Source of the DNA: Candidatus Acidiferrales bacterium
Lineage (GTDB): Bacteria > Bacteroidota > Ignavibacteria > Kryptoniales > JAKASW01
Reading direction: 5' to 3'
DNA: 51,604 bases
NCBI GenBank assembly: GCA_035515795.1
Contig: DATJAY010000038.1
Location: 1-51,604 of the forward strand
Shown here: positions 17,342 to 26,356 of the stretch, in pieces
Position numbering within the stretch: position 1 is the stretch's first letter
Layout: the number at the start of each line of letters is the position of its first letter
Translations under genes and position numbers: made by a program
The notes under the pieces: generated by a model
Databases searched by the model: none
Told to the model about the DNA's origin: nothing
Seen by the model: only the letters and a program-made list of their open reading frames with translations

Positions 17342-18826
17342 TCACGCCCGAGTGTTCTTGGCGCGAATCCTGAGACGGTTTTTTAAGAATTCCGTCTCTT
17401 CTTTGGATGCAAATCCGACCAGGAACAGTATTACAAAAAAACCCGCGAATGCAGAGACTTTGATCAATTGTTCGTTTAAGTTAGGCAGGAAAGTGTGGTG
17501 CGATGAGAAGGCAATGATCGTGATGCCTAATGCAATGCCGATCTTCAAAATTTTTCCAAGTTCATATTGAACCGGATAATATTTTTGGGAGACGATGTAA
17601 ATAGAAATTGCCATTCCTGCGTACGCAAGAAATGTAGCCCACGCAGCGCCGAACATTCCGAACTTCGGGATCAGAAGGAAGTTTGCTGCGACATTTATGA
17701 CCGCTCCTATGCCGGTGATATAAGGAAGGTGTGAAGTCTTCTTCTCGATGTAAATTCCTGCCATCAGGTTGACGTAAATCCCGTTGAACAGATAGCCGAG
17801 AAGAACGATAGGCACAATCCCGAGTCCCGACCAATATGCGGGGTTTATGATCGAACGGCCGTGATAAATATGGAGCTTCACGATATCGTCAATGTACAGC
17901 GAGATCAGTAAGACGATGATGGAGCTGATGAAAGTAAAATAGGTCAGTATTCTTGCGAAGAGCTGCTTTGCGTTAGGGTCGCCGGCATGTGTGAGAAAAA
18001 ACGGTCGCCACGCGTAATCGTACATCGAGACGACGAGCATCATAAAAATCCCGAGGCGGTAGTTGGCCTGATAGATTCCGACAGTGCTTTCGTTTGTGAG
18101 CGCGAGAAGAATCGGCCTGTCGATCACCTGTACCATCATAGCTGCAAGCCCTGCGGGAATGTATGGCAGACCGAATTTCAGCAATGCCGCGTAAAGATCG
18201 CCGACAAATTTTAACGAAAGTTTGCCGAGAATTTCCGGCAGAAGAAGCACCAGAGTGACGGCAGACGCTATCACGCCGCTTATGAAAATTCCCTCGACTC
18301 CAGTATGAAACTTCAAGAGGAGGATAACGTTTGCGGCAACGTTCACTATTATGTTGACCAGCTTTATTGCTGCAAAGGTTTTCACTTTTCTCTGAAGCCG
18401 CAGCGATGCAAACGGTATTATCGCGAGCGAATCCAAGAGGAGAATTATAGCGGAATATCTTATCGTGTCTTCAAATCTTAGAGGAACTTCGATAAAAACC
18501 GAAAGGTGATAGCTGTTGAAAAAGATTATTCCCGAAAAAATGATCGAAGTCAGCAAGATAGAAAAGAACGGGGTTGAAAAAATTTCTTTGTCGTTTCCAA
18601 TTTCTTTCGTCGATGCATATTTAAAGTACGCCGATTCCATCCCGTAGATATATATGATGTTCATGAATGCGATGTAGGAATAAATCGTGGCAACTATTCC
18701 ATACTGGGAAGGTGGAAGGACGTTTGTATAAAATGGTACGAGGAGGAAGTTGAGGAACCTGCCGATAATCGTACTGACACCGTAAACAGCGGTATCGGCA
18801 CCGAGGGATTTGATTTTATCTAGCAA
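17342..18826 (-). CDS. Wzx-like polysaccharide flippase (MOP superfamily)
   Basis: This 494-residue membrane protein has 12-14 predicted helices and the N-terminal arrangement of oligosaccharide flippases (ADTAVYGVSTIIGRFLNFLLVPFYTNVL followed by YGIVATIYSY). It would move lipid-linked sugar repeat units across the inner membrane for surface polysaccharide. The start has to be TTG at 18826: an in-frame TGA lies two codons upstream (18833-18835) and no ATG occurs until about residue 54. It begins 22 bases after the stop of the Trm112-like gene and lacks a clear Shine-Dalgarno sequence, so reinitiation after that gene is plausible. No glycosyltransferases are adjacent, so the glycan is unknown. 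Confidence 0.88.
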   Translation of the reverse strand: MLDKIKSLGADTAVYGVSTIIGRFLNFLLVPFYTNVLPPSQYGIVATIYSYIAFMNIIYIYGMESAYFKYASTKEIGNDKEIFSTPFFSILLTSIIFSGIIFFNSYHLSVFIEVPLRFEDTIRYSAIILLLDSLAIIPFASLRLQRKVKTFAAIKLVNIIVNVAANVILLLKFHTGVEGIFISGVIASAVTLVLLLPEILGKLSLKFVGDLYAALLKFGLPYIPAGLAAMMVQVIDRPILLALTNESTVGIYQANYRLGIFMMLVVSMYDYAWRPFFLTHAGDPNAKQLFARILTYFTFISSIIVLLISLYIDDIVKLHIYHGRSIINPAYWSGLGIVPIVLLGYLFNGIYVNLMAGIYIEKKTSHLPYITGIGAVINVAANFLLIPKFGMFGAAWATFLAYAGMAISIYIVSQKYYPVQYELGKILKIGIALGITIIAFSSHHTFLPNLNEQLIKVSAFAGFFVILFLVGFASKEETEFLKNRLRIRAKNTRA

Positions 18827-18848
18827 CGCGGATCAGAATGATGAGTAG

Positions 18849-19034
18849 CTATTTCTTAGCCGCGTTGGTTTCGGGATTATCCTCGATCAGCATAATTGGG
18901 ATATCGTTCTCGACTCTATAAACATGGCCGCACTTGCTGCAGGTCAGCGTGTTTTGATCCGGACTGTAATCCAGGTCGCCATGGCATTCCGGTTTCGGAC
19001 AGCAAAGTATGTCGAGCAGTTCTTTTTTAAGCAT
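18849..19034 (-). CDS. Trm112-family (YcaR/UPF0434-like) small zinc-ribbon protein
   Basis: This 61-residue protein begins MLKKELLDILCCPKPEC and has a second knuckle CSKCGHVYRV followed by the conserved acidic NDIPIMLIEDN. Four cysteines (CCPKPEC and CSKCG) fit a zinc ribbon. Eukaryotic Trm112 activates methyltransferases; the bacterial role is poorly known. A purine-rich AAAGG lies just upstream of the ATG. It is part of a minus-strand group accA, thioesterase, this gene, flippase. Confidence 0.88.
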   Translation of the reverse strand: MLKKELLDILCCPKPECHGDLDYSPDQNTLTCSKCGHVYRVENDIPIMLIEDNPETNAAKK

Positions 19035-19072
19035 TGCCTTTTCCCTTCGGAATTTTAAGTTTGAAATCGTTT

Positions 19073-19474
19073 TTATAGTTTTTCATCCAGCAAATCCAAG
19101 AAAATCTTGGGTGCCCGTACAGGCTTTCCTGATTTGACATCGACAAAACTGTGAACGGTGAATCCCTCCGTCATCTTTTCTTGGCCGCGAAAAATCTCGT
19201 AATCTATTCTGAGGCGCGCTGCAGGGACTTCTTTCAGTATGGTCACGACCTCGATCAGGTCGTCGTATTGTATCTGCCGCAGATATTTGGCGTACGCTTC
19301 TGTCAAAGGGAGGAAAAACCCTGCAGCTTCAAATTGACGATACGTCATTCCAAGCGATCGCATGAGATCGGCTCTGCCGACTTCAAAGTATTCGAAGTAT
19401 CGCCCGTTATACACACCGTGCATTTGGTCCGTGTCTGCATAACGGACCCTGATATTGCTTTTTGTGGAGTACAT
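19073..19474 (-). CDS. Acyl-CoA thioesterase, hotdog fold (YbgC/4-hydroxybenzoyl-CoA thioesterase-like)
   Basis: This 133-residue protein fits single-domain hotdog thioesterases. The N-terminal RVRYADTDQMHGVYNGRYFEYFEVGR contains the catalytic Asp (YADTD) and the YN..Y motif of the YbgC class. It would hydrolyse short acyl-CoA or acyl thioesters in the cytoplasm; the substrate is not known. ATG 19474 is used; TTG at 19480 in the same frame is a less likely start. It lies downstream of accA with about 85 bases between, which may link it to fatty-acid metabolism, but this is only proximity. Confidence 0.85.
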   Translation of the reverse strand: MYSTKSNIRVRYADTDQMHGVYNGRYFEYFEVGRADLMRSLGMTYRQFEAAGFFLPLTEAYAKYLRQIQYDDLIEVVTILKEVPAARLRIDYEIFRGQEKMTEGFTVHSFVDVKSGKPVRAPKIFLDLLDEKL

Positions 19475-19559
19475 TTTCAAATGTGAAGAATGAAAAACTC
19501 AAAATGTCCGGGGAGATGCCTTCGGCTAAAAGTGAAAAATCTGATCTTCAAAATTTGGA

Positions 19560-20534
19560 TTACTTCTCCGAGAACGAGCCCATCGAGCTGAACTTCTCGA
19601 TCCGGTTTTCGACAAGTTTGTTGGGTTTCATCTTAGTTAACGGTTCAAGCTCCTCGATCAAAATCTTCTTGAGAATGTCAGCGGCTTCCTTCGGATTTTT
19701 GTGCGCGCCGCCGATCGGTTCGGGCACTATCCTGTCGATGATTTTTTGCTGGAGCAGATCTTTTGCGGAGAGCTTCAATGCCTCGGCTGCCTGCTCCTTG
19801 TAATCCCAGGTCTTCCAGAGAATCGACGAGCATGATTCCGGCGCGATGACTGAATACCATGCGTTTTCCAGCATCAAAACCCTGTCGCCTACTCCGATAC
19901 CGAGCGCGCCGCCGGAGGCTCCTTCGCCGATGATGGCAACCACGATCGGAACTTCTAACTGTGCCATCTCGAAAAGATTCCTCGCAATCGCCTCGGCCTG
20001 TCCGCGCTCTTCTGCCTCTATGCCGGGATAAGCACCGGGGGTGTCGAGCAAGGTGACTACCGGCTTGCCGAATTTTTCCGCGATCTTCATGAGCCGCAAT
20101 GCCTTACGGTAGCCTTCCGGATTCGGCATCCCGAAGTTTCTATAAATGTTTGATTTTGTGTCTCGCCCTTTCTGCTGACCGATGATCATGACAGTTCTGC
20201 CGTTCCCGTGAGCAGGGTCCTCGACCAGCTTCGCAAAGCCGCCGACTATGGCATGATCGTCCCCGAAGTACCGATCTCCGTGGAGTTCGATGAAATCGGT
20301 TGTCATCAAGCTTATGTAATCCAAAGTGTACGGCCTTTCCGGATGACGGGCTAATTGCACTCGCTGCCAGCGGGTTAGATTTGAATAAATATTTGTCCGT
20401 AGCTCGCTGACTCGCGACTCAAGTTTCTTAATTTCCTCTTCAATGTCAAGATGGTCGGAGAGTTTTCGCATCTCTTCGATCTTTTGTTCAAGTTCGGCGA
20501 TTGGTTTTTCAAACTCAAGAATCTGTTTTGCCAT
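19560..20534 (-). CDS. accA: Acetyl-CoA carboxylase carboxyltransferase subunit alpha
   Basis: AccA with AccD transfers the carboxyl group from carboxybiotin to acetyl-CoA, making malonyl-CoA for fatty-acid synthesis. The 324-residue length is standard. The N-terminal helical region ([19 protein letters not shown]) and the core motifs [64 protein letters not shown] and [11 protein letters not shown] are all present. AccD is not in the window. It is divergent from the SppA-like gene; the 128 bases between hold AT-rich imperfect repeats. Confidence 0.96.
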   Translation of the reverse strand: MAKQILEFEKPIAELEQKIEEMRKLSDHLDIEEEIKKLESRVSELRTNIYSNLTRWQRVQLARHPERPYTLDYISLMTTDFIELHGDRYFGDDHAIVGGFAKLVEDPAHGNGRTVMIIGQQKGRDTKSNIYRNFGMPNPEGYRKALRLMKIAEKFGKPVVTLLDTPGAYPGIEAEERGQAEAIARNLFEMAQLEVPIVVAIIGEGASGGALGIGVGDRVLMLENAWYSVIAPESCSSILWKTWDYKEQAAEALKLSAKDLLQQKIIDRIVPEPIGGAHKNPKEAADILKKILIEELEPLTKMKPNKLVENRIEKFSSMGSFSEK

Positions 20535-20662
20535 AATGCCTAAAAAGGTAATAAGTCAAAGGACAAAAATCAAAATTCAAGGCTTAAAAAATGTCAATCT
20601 CTCTTATTGACTTTTTACCTTTGATTTTTGACTTTATATATCGTATACGAGTTAGGAGGAAC
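20535..20662. promoter_or_regulatory. Divergent AT-rich promoter region between accA and the SppA fusion
   Basis: The stretch contains TTGACA on the minus strand (20597-20592) and TTGACT elements on the plus strand, plus imperfect inverted copies of an AAAAATCAAA / TTTGATTTTT element. No pair of -35/-10 boxes with good spacing stands out. Both flanking genes must start transcription here. Confidence 0.35.
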
Positions 20663-23113
20663 ATGAAAAGAATCGTTGCCGTCATTGCGCTTATTTACGT
20701 GATTGCAGCGGCCGCTGCTTCCGGACAGGATATTTTAGTAAATCCGCAAAACCAGAAATATCTTTTCACTGCCGGAACGGATGAGACGCAGGCATTCCTC
20801 TACAACCCTGCATGCCTCGGTCTTTACAGCCGCGGCGGAGTCTTGGACGGATATTATTTTTATCCTACTAAAAGCATTCTCAATTATCCGAGCACTGTCT
20901 TCCATGATATCGGGATTTTCGGACAAGCTGGAAAGTTCGGGCTGGCATACAGAAATGCCGAGAATTCCGGCTCAACGGTATTCGGAATCCCGGGACCATT
21001 AGAAGAAAACTTGAACCAGTATTCTGTCGGACTCGGATTTGGAAATCAGGGGATTGCAGTCGGAGCTTCGTTGTCTCTTACGGATATCACCGGCGTTGGA
21101 TCAAGATGGCTTCCGGCTATCGGGTTGATCGTCCGTCCGGACCGATATATAAGTCTCGGCGCGGCTTACCATAATTTTTCGGATGCACCGTTTGGCGGGC
21201 ACGCGATCGAAAAAACGGCAAACCTCGGCGTTGGGATTCGGCCGTTTGGGACAGATTTTTTGACCTTAAGTGCAGATCTCATCACTCCCGTTCATAATAA
21301 CGGTTTCAAAATAGGTATTGATGTTGAGCCGATACCTGGATTAAAAGTCTATGGCATATATGACCTATCCGGGTACACACCATCCACGTATGTTCTTGGC
21401 TTTGGGGGTTCATACGGGAACCCCGACTACGTGTGGACAAATTCTGTTTCAATTGGTGTCAGCCTCAATTTTAGTCCGCATATTCATATTGAAGGTGCAT
21501 CGAGTTACCAGAGAGACAAATACGCTGCGACCTACGGACGCATCATGGTCACCTCGCAGGAGATGCCCACGATCTTGTTTGACCATAGAATTGCGGAGAT
21601 AGTCATAAGAGGAAATATTCCCGACGAACGTCAGCAGTCATTTCTGTTCTTCAAATCTCCGAAAAACCTTCTGGATTATATCGATGAGATAAAAAAATGT
21701 GGCGATGATTTATCTATCGACGCATTGATCCTGAAAATATATCCTTTCTCGACGCACGAATCCTTCTTTGCCCTCTCCAGTGAGACTCAAGAACTTGCAG
21801 ATGCAGTGGAGTATGTTCGCTCGAAAGGAAAGAATGTGTACGCCTACTTGACAGACGACAGCGGTGTGAACGAAGTCTATCTGGCGAGCGCTGCAGATAA
21901 AATCTACATGGCCCCGGTTGCTTTCATCAGCGGCTACGGTGTCAATATGGATTTGATAAGACTCAAGGGTCTGTTCGATAAACTTCACATATCGTGGAAC
22001 GCGCAGACAGCCGGCAAGTACAAATCTACTTTTCATACAATCTATACAGATTCCGCATCGCCGGAACAGGCAAAGCTCATTCAAGGGCTCGTCGACGATA
22101 TTTATTCGCAGATGATAAAGCAGATCGAAGTGAACCGCAACATTACCATGGATGATTCCTTCAAGGCTGCTATTTCCGGGATCCTTTCCTCGCGTGAAGC
22201 TGCGCGGCTTCACCTCATCGACCAGGTTGCTTACTACGATGAGTTCAAGAAAGATGTCAGCGCTGGTCTGCCTGAGGTCGATCCATCGAGGCTCTGCAGG
22301 TATGAGACGAGATGGGGGACAAGACCCGAAATTGCAGTGATCGGGGTTTATGGCAACATCGTAACCGGTGAGAGCGCACCGCCCTCTCCATTCCCGATTC
22401 CGTTTTTGGGAAGCGACCGTGCAAGCGGTTCCGAAACCGTAGCGGCGCAAATCAAGGCCGCGGCGGAAGATGCCGACATAAAGGCGATTGTTCTCAGAGT
22501 AAACAGCGGAGGTGGATCTGCGCTTGCGTCCGATGAAATTTATAACGCGATAAATGATGCTGAAAAGAAAAAGCCGGTTATCGCTTCCTTCGGTAACGTA
22601 GCCGCAAGCGGAGGATATTATGTGGCAGCGGGAGTCAGGAAGATTTTCGCCGAACCTGCAACGTTGACGGGAAGCATCGGAGTTGTAATTGCTTTTCCTG
22701 TGCTTACAGATTTTCTCGAAAAGGATCTCGGCAGTAATGTTGAGGAATACCGCGCGGGGAGAAACTCTGACATACTCTCGCCGTTCCATCGATGGGACGA
22801 TTCCGATTTGAAATACGTCGATAAATTTCTTAACGAGACCTATAATGACTTTAAAACGAAAGTTGCGGAAGGCAGGAAACTCAGCATGGATCGCGTCGAA
22901 GAACTGGCGCAGGGGAAAGTTTATACCGGAATACAGGCGAAAAGCTTTGATTTGATCGATGAGTACGGCGGGCTCGATAAAGCGATCCAATATGCAGCGG
23001 ATGCGGCAGGGATCTCGCGGGATTACACAGTCCGAATGTTCATGGTGCCCGGGATCGGATTTCCGAACCTGCTGGGAATTGATGCGATGATTTTGAAGAG
23101 CTTTTCAAATTGA
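20663..23113 (+). CDS. sppA: Signal peptide peptidase SppA-like S49 protease with N-terminal outer-membrane-barrel-like domain
   Basis: This 816-residue protein has a signal peptide (to about residue 22), then about 290 residues of alternating beta-strand-like segments (AFLYNPACLG, GIFGQAGKFGLAYRN, YISLGAAYHNF, SIGVSLNFSP) resembling PorV/FadL-type barrels. Two S49 domains follow. The first (about 320-560) holds the GKYKS motif with Lys454; the second (about 590-800) has NSGGGSALASDEI and VAASGGYY with Ser649. These are the expected Lys/Ser dyad of SppA. SppA normally clears cleaved signal peptides at the inner membrane. Here the barrel-like part suggests outer-membrane anchoring with the protease in the periplasm, which is inference. 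ATG 20663 follows AGGAGG at 20654-20659; a start at 20591 would add 24 residues and is less likely. Confidence 0.85.
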   Translation: MKRIVAVIALIYVIAAAAASGQDILVNPQNQKYLFTAGTDETQAFLYNPACLGLYSRGGVLDGYYFYPTKSILNYPSTVFHDIGIFGQAGKFGLAYRNAENSGSTVFGIPGPLEENLNQYSVGLGFGNQGIAVGASLSLTDITGVGSRWLPAIGLIVRPDRYISLGAAYHNFSDAPFGGHAIEKTANLGVGIRPFGTDFLTLSADLITPVHNNGFKIGIDVEPIPGLKVYGIYDLSGYTPSTYVLGFGGSYGNPDYVWTNSVSIGVSLNFSPHIHIEGASSYQRDKYAATYGRIMVTSQEMPTILFDHRIAEIVIRGNIPDERQQSFLFFKSPKNLLDYIDEIKKCGDDLSIDALILKIYPFSTHESFFALSSETQELADAVEYVRSKGKNVYAYLTDDSGVNEVYLASAADKIYMAPVAFISGYGVNMDLIRLKGLFDKLHISWNAQTAGKYKSTFHTIYTDSASPEQAKLIQGLVDDIYSQMIKQIEVNRNITMDDSFKAAISGILSSREAARLHLIDQVAYYDEFKKDVSAGLPEVDPSRLCRYETRWGTRPEIAVIGVYGNIVTGESAPPSPFPIPFLGSDRASGSETVAAQIKAAAEDADIKAIVLRVNSGGGSALASDEIYNAINDAEKKKPVIASFGNVAASGGYYVAAGVRKIFAEPATLTGSIGVVIAFPVLTDFLEKDLGSNVEEYRAGRNSDILSPFHRWDDSDLKYVDKFLNETYNDFKTKVAEGRKLSMDRVEELAQGKVYTGIQAKSFDLIDEYGGLDKAIQYAADAAGISRDYTVRMFMVPGIGFPNLLGIDAMILKSFSN

Positions 23114-23373
23114 ATCAAAGCAAATCTATGTCTAAATTAAAAGGGAGTTTACATTCGGGAAAAATGGACGATAGAACTGCCCGATACGTGCGAGGTTTCT
23201 GATAGTGCGGCGCGAGTGCGGGCGAAAATGATAAAATAATACGAAAGGTGAAATATCCCGACGATCTCATTTCCAATGGGATAGAAAGGATAAAATGAGT
23301 TGTAAGTTGATCAAATTGTGTTGAAACACTCTTACATCTGTCAATCGACCAAATAATAATTGGAGCAATTACT
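23114..23373 (+). other. 260-base intergenic region before the aminotransferase gene
   Basis: I see no gene. There is no terminator with a T-run after the SppA gene, and no promoter with two good boxes. TTGATC at about 23308 with TCTTAC 17 bases on is a poor match. GGAG at 23362-23365 serves the next gene. Confidence 0.3.
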
Positions 23374-24555
23374 ATGAAGAAAAGATTATTTACACCTGGG
23401 CCGACGCCGATTCCGGAGAGCGTTATGCTCGCTATGGCGGAGCCAATCATTCATCACAGGAATCCAGAATTTGTTTCAGTATTAACAAGTGTCAATGAAA
23501 ATTTAAAATATCTTTTTCAGACGAAGAATGAAGTACTCACGCTGACGAGTTCAGGCACGGGCGCGATGGAAGGATCCGTTGCAAATCTTCTATCCCCGGG
23601 GGACAAAGCAATATTTGTAAACCTTGGAAAATTCGGCGAGCGTTGGGGAGAAATCATGAAAGCTTACGGCGTCGAGCCGATAGAGGTCAAGGTCGAGTGG
23701 GGAACTGCTCCATCACCCGAACTTCTTCTTGACACGCTGAAAAAAAATCCAACTGCGAAGGCGGTTTTTTTAACTCACAGTGAAACTTCTACAGGAGTTT
23801 TCACAAACATCAAAGAAATAGCCGCGGCGATCCACGCCAAGTACGACATCGCCGTTGTGGTCGATGGCATAACCTCGGTCGGGTGCCATGAGATGCACTT
23901 CGATGACTGGGGATTGGATACGATTGTGACGGGCTCGCAAAAGGGTTTGATGATTCCACCCGGACTCGCGTTTGCCGCACTGAGCGAACGGGCGAAGAAG
24001 ATGATGGAGACATCGAAGCTCCCGAAGTTCTACTTCAGTTTCAAAAAAGCATTGAAAGCGCATAAGGACAACGATACGCCGTTTACTCCTGCGATCACTC
24101 TTGTAGTGGGTCTTGAGAAAGCATTGCGGATGATCCGGGAAGAAACCGTGGAACACATCTGGCTTCATCATAAGGTTTTGTCCGAGGCCGTGCGGAACGG
24201 ATGCGAGGCGATCGGGCTGAAACTTTTCGGTGCACCAGCGTCGCATGCCGTGACAGCGGTATGTGTTCCCGATGGAGTCGAGTATTCCAAATTCAATAAA
24301 ATTCTAAAACAGAAATACGGAATCACAACCGCCGGAGGCCAGGAGCATCTGAAAGGGAAAATTTTCAGGGTCTCGCACCTCGGATACTATGACGAGGTGG
24401 ACATAGTCGGAGTTGTCGCTGCGCTTGAGTGGACGCTCCATGATTTGAACTTCAAGTTTGAAGCGGGCTCGGGAGTTGCGGCCGTACAAAAGACTTTTGC
24501 CAAACACACGGCGGAAATGGCGCCCGTAGCGCAGACATCGGAGGTGGCAAAATGA
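23374..24555 (+). CDS. Class V aminotransferase (alanine-glyoxylate / serine-pyruvate / phosphoserine type)
   Basis: This 393-residue PLP enzyme begins with FTPGPTPIPESV and has IHHRNPEF, TSSGTGAMEGSVANLL, DGITSVG (Asp binding the pyridine nitrogen) and TGSQKGLMIPPGL, where the Lys forms the Schiff base with PLP. The family swaps amino groups among alanine, serine, glyoxylate and pyruvate. Its stop overlaps the serA start (ATGA at 24552-24555), which argues strongly that it works with SerA. It could transaminate 3-phosphohydroxypyruvate in place of SerC, as some relatives in archaea and deep-branching bacteria are thought to do. This is inference. The C-terminus has an extra Ala/Thr-rich tail. 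GGAG at 23362-23365 supports the start. Confidence 0.88.
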   Translation: MKKRLFTPGPTPIPESVMLAMAEPIIHHRNPEFVSVLTSVNENLKYLFQTKNEVLTLTSSGTGAMEGSVANLLSPGDKAIFVNLGKFGERWGEIMKAYGVEPIEVKVEWGTAPSPELLLDTLKKNPTAKAVFLTHSETSTGVFTNIKEIAAAIHAKYDIAVVVDGITSVGCHEMHFDDWGLDTIVTGSQKGLMIPPGLAFAALSERAKKMMETSKLPKFYFSFKKALKAHKDNDTPFTPAITLVVGLEKALRMIREETVEHIWLHHKVLSEAVRNGCEAIGLKLFGAPASHAVTAVCVPDGVEYSKFNKILKQKYGITTAGGQEHLKGKIFRVSHLGYYDEVDIVGVVAALEWTLHDLNFKFEAGSGVAAVQKTFAKHTAEMAPVAQTSEVAK

Positions 24556-26129
24556 AAGTCCTCGTCACAGATCCAATCGAGCAGATTTGCACGGATATTC
24601 TTCAGAAAGAAGGGATCCAGGTGGATGCTAAGCCCGGGTTACCTCCGGATGAGATTAAGAAAATCATCGCCTCTTATGACGGCTTGATCGTACGAAGCGG
24701 GACCAAAGTTACGGCGGATATTATTTCTGCAGCGAACGGTTTGAAAGTCATAGGCCGCGCCGGTGCGGGGGTCGATAATATCGATGTCCCTGCTGCGACA
24801 AGAAAGGGAATCGTGGTTCTGAACACGCCGGGCGGTAACACAATATCCACCGCCGAGCACACCATGGCACTCATGATGGCACTCGCGAGGAATATCCCTC
24901 AGGCATTCCGCGACCTTCAGGGCGGAAAATGGGAGCGGAAGAAGTACACCGGTACAGAATTGATGAGCAAGACTCTCGGTGTTATCGGTCTCGGCAAAGT
25001 CGGAAGAGAAGTTGCTACCAGGGCGAAGGCGTTCGGAATGAACATAATCGGGTACGATCCTCTTTTGGCTGCCGACATTGCTACCAAGCTGGGGATAGAG
25101 CTAGTTTCGTTAGATGAAATTTACAGGCGATCCGATTTTATAACCGTGCATACTCCTCTAACGGAAGAAACACGCGGCATCCTGGGAGACAAAGCCTTCT
25201 CGGCATGCAAGCAGGGCGTTCGCGTTATCAATTGCGCGAGAGGGGGGATCATCGATGAAGATGCACTTCTCAAGGCGCTCGAGAGCGGGAAAGTTGCCGG
25301 AGCCGCTTTTGACGTATTCGTGAAGGAACCGCCGGGTGATCATCCTCTTCTCAAACATCCGAAGGTTATCGCGACTCCTCATCTCGGTGCCTCGACGGAG
25401 GAAGCCCAGGAAAAAGTCGCGAAACAGATCGGCGAAGAGCTGGCCGACTTTTTCAAGGGAAGGGGAATTGTCGGTGCAGTAAACATCATCGACTACCAGA
25501 GCGCGGTAAGCGACGAACTGCGTGCGTATCTGGTCCTCGCCGAGAAGATTGGTTCGCTCCACGCGCAACTTTTGACGGGCAAGGTGAAATCTATAACGGC
25601 TTCTTATCGTGGTGCACTGCTTCAAAATTCCTGCGAGCTTCTTTCCACCGCGGTGCTGAAAGGGTTGCTTGATAAAATGATGTACGCGCCCGTGAACTTT
25701 GTCAACGCTGCCTTAATTGCGAAAGAGATGGGAATCAGCGTAAGCGAGAAAAAAGATCAGGACGGGAAGCATCATTCTCACCTTTTGAGTGTAGAAGTAC
25801 AAACCGAAGATGAGGAGAAAAATATTTCAGGAACGGTTTTCGGTACTTCCGAGATGAGAGTAGTTGGGATTGACGGGTTCCACTTCGAGATTGCTCCGGA
25901 AGGCCATTTGCTGTTCTATTCGAACAAAGACAGGCCTGGAATGCTGGCGGCGGTCGGCAGCTTGCTCGCGTCGGCAAATATCAACATAGCAGGCATGTCG
26001 TTAGGCAGGTCCGCTCCCGGTGAGAAGGCCCTTGCAGTTATGAGCGTTGACGGCGACATACCTGAACCGGTGCTGAAAGAAATCTCAAAAATCTCGGGAG
26101 TCTTTGAGGTGAAGGCAGTGAAGTTATGA
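24552..26129 (+). CDS. serA: D-3-phosphoglycerate dehydrogenase
   Basis: SerA oxidises 3-phosphoglycerate to 3-phosphohydroxypyruvate, the first step of serine synthesis. The 525-residue length fits the long form with an intervening domain and C-terminal ACT domain. Motifs are GRAGAGVDNID, NTPGGNTISTAEH, the NAD-binding GLGKVG, NCARGGIIDE (substrate Arg), FVKEPP (Glu) and ATPHLGAST (catalytic His). The ACT domain begins near residue 455 (FYSNKDRPGMLAAVGSLLASANINI) and in the family binds serine as feedback inhibitor. It overlaps the aminotransferase gene by 4 bases, so expression is coupled, and a branched terminator follows at once. Confidence 0.96.
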   Translation: MKVLVTDPIEQICTDILQKEGIQVDAKPGLPPDEIKKIIASYDGLIVRSGTKVTADIISAANGLKVIGRAGAGVDNIDVPAATRKGIVVLNTPGGNTISTAEHTMALMMALARNIPQAFRDLQGGKWERKKYTGTELMSKTLGVIGLGKVGREVATRAKAFGMNIIGYDPLLAADIATKLGIELVSLDEIYRRSDFITVHTPLTEETRGILGDKAFSACKQGVRVINCARGGIIDEDALLKALESGKVAGAAFDVFVKEPPGDHPLLKHPKVIATPHLGASTEEAQEKVAKQIGEELADFFKGRGIVGAVNIIDYQSAVSDELRAYLVLAEKIGSLHAQLLTGKVKSITASYRGALLQNSCELLSTAVLKGLLDKMMYAPVNFVNAALIAKEMGISVSEKKDQDGKHHSHLLSVEVQTEDEEKNISGTVFGTSEMRVVGIDGFHFEIAPEGHLLFYSNKDRPGMLAAVGSLLASANINIAGMSLGRSAPGEKALAVMSVDGDIPEPVLKEISKISGVFEVKAVKL

Positions 26130-26139
26130 ATGACGACGG

Positions 26140-26216
26140 AAACCTTGCGAAGGATTTGAGAACCAGATGAACTTTCTGGTTTCACGCACGCTGAACTTTC
26201 GCGAGGTTTTCTCTTT
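26140..26216 (+). terminator. Branched rho-independent terminator after serA
   Basis: A 12-bp outer stem (AAACCTTGCGAA at 26140-26151 with TTCGCGAGGTTT at 26198-26209, one T-G wobble) encloses a perfect 7-bp hairpin (AACCAGA at 26161-26167, TCTGGTT at 26175-26181). A T-rich tail runs to 26216. Confidence 0.75.
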
Positions 26217-26261
26217 ATAAAGTAAAGGCTGGGAATTTATGAAAAAAGATTTACTTTGCAC

Positions 26262-26290
26262 TTGACAAAGCGCACACGGCAGATTATATT
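26262..26290 (+). promoter_or_regulatory. Strong promoter of the SusC/SusD leader
   Basis: TTGACA at 26262-26267 and TATATT at 26285-26290 are separated by exactly 17 bases. The -10 can also be read as TATATTTC, 7 of 8 to the Bacteroidota TAnnTTTG element, with TTG 20 bases upstream. It is the best promoter in the window. Predicted transcription starts near 26297. Confidence 0.75.
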
Positions 26291-26356
26291 TCAGCGAAAT
26301 TTATGCTGGTGCCGGAGCGGAAAAAAGGGTTTCATTTACTTTTAGGCTTTTCAAAC

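Noticed and set aside
21710-22990. Minus-strand frame of 426 codons
   Set aside because: It is antisense to the S49 protease domains, whose catalytic motifs are intact. The product has no recognisable motif, so it is an out-of-frame effect of codon bias.
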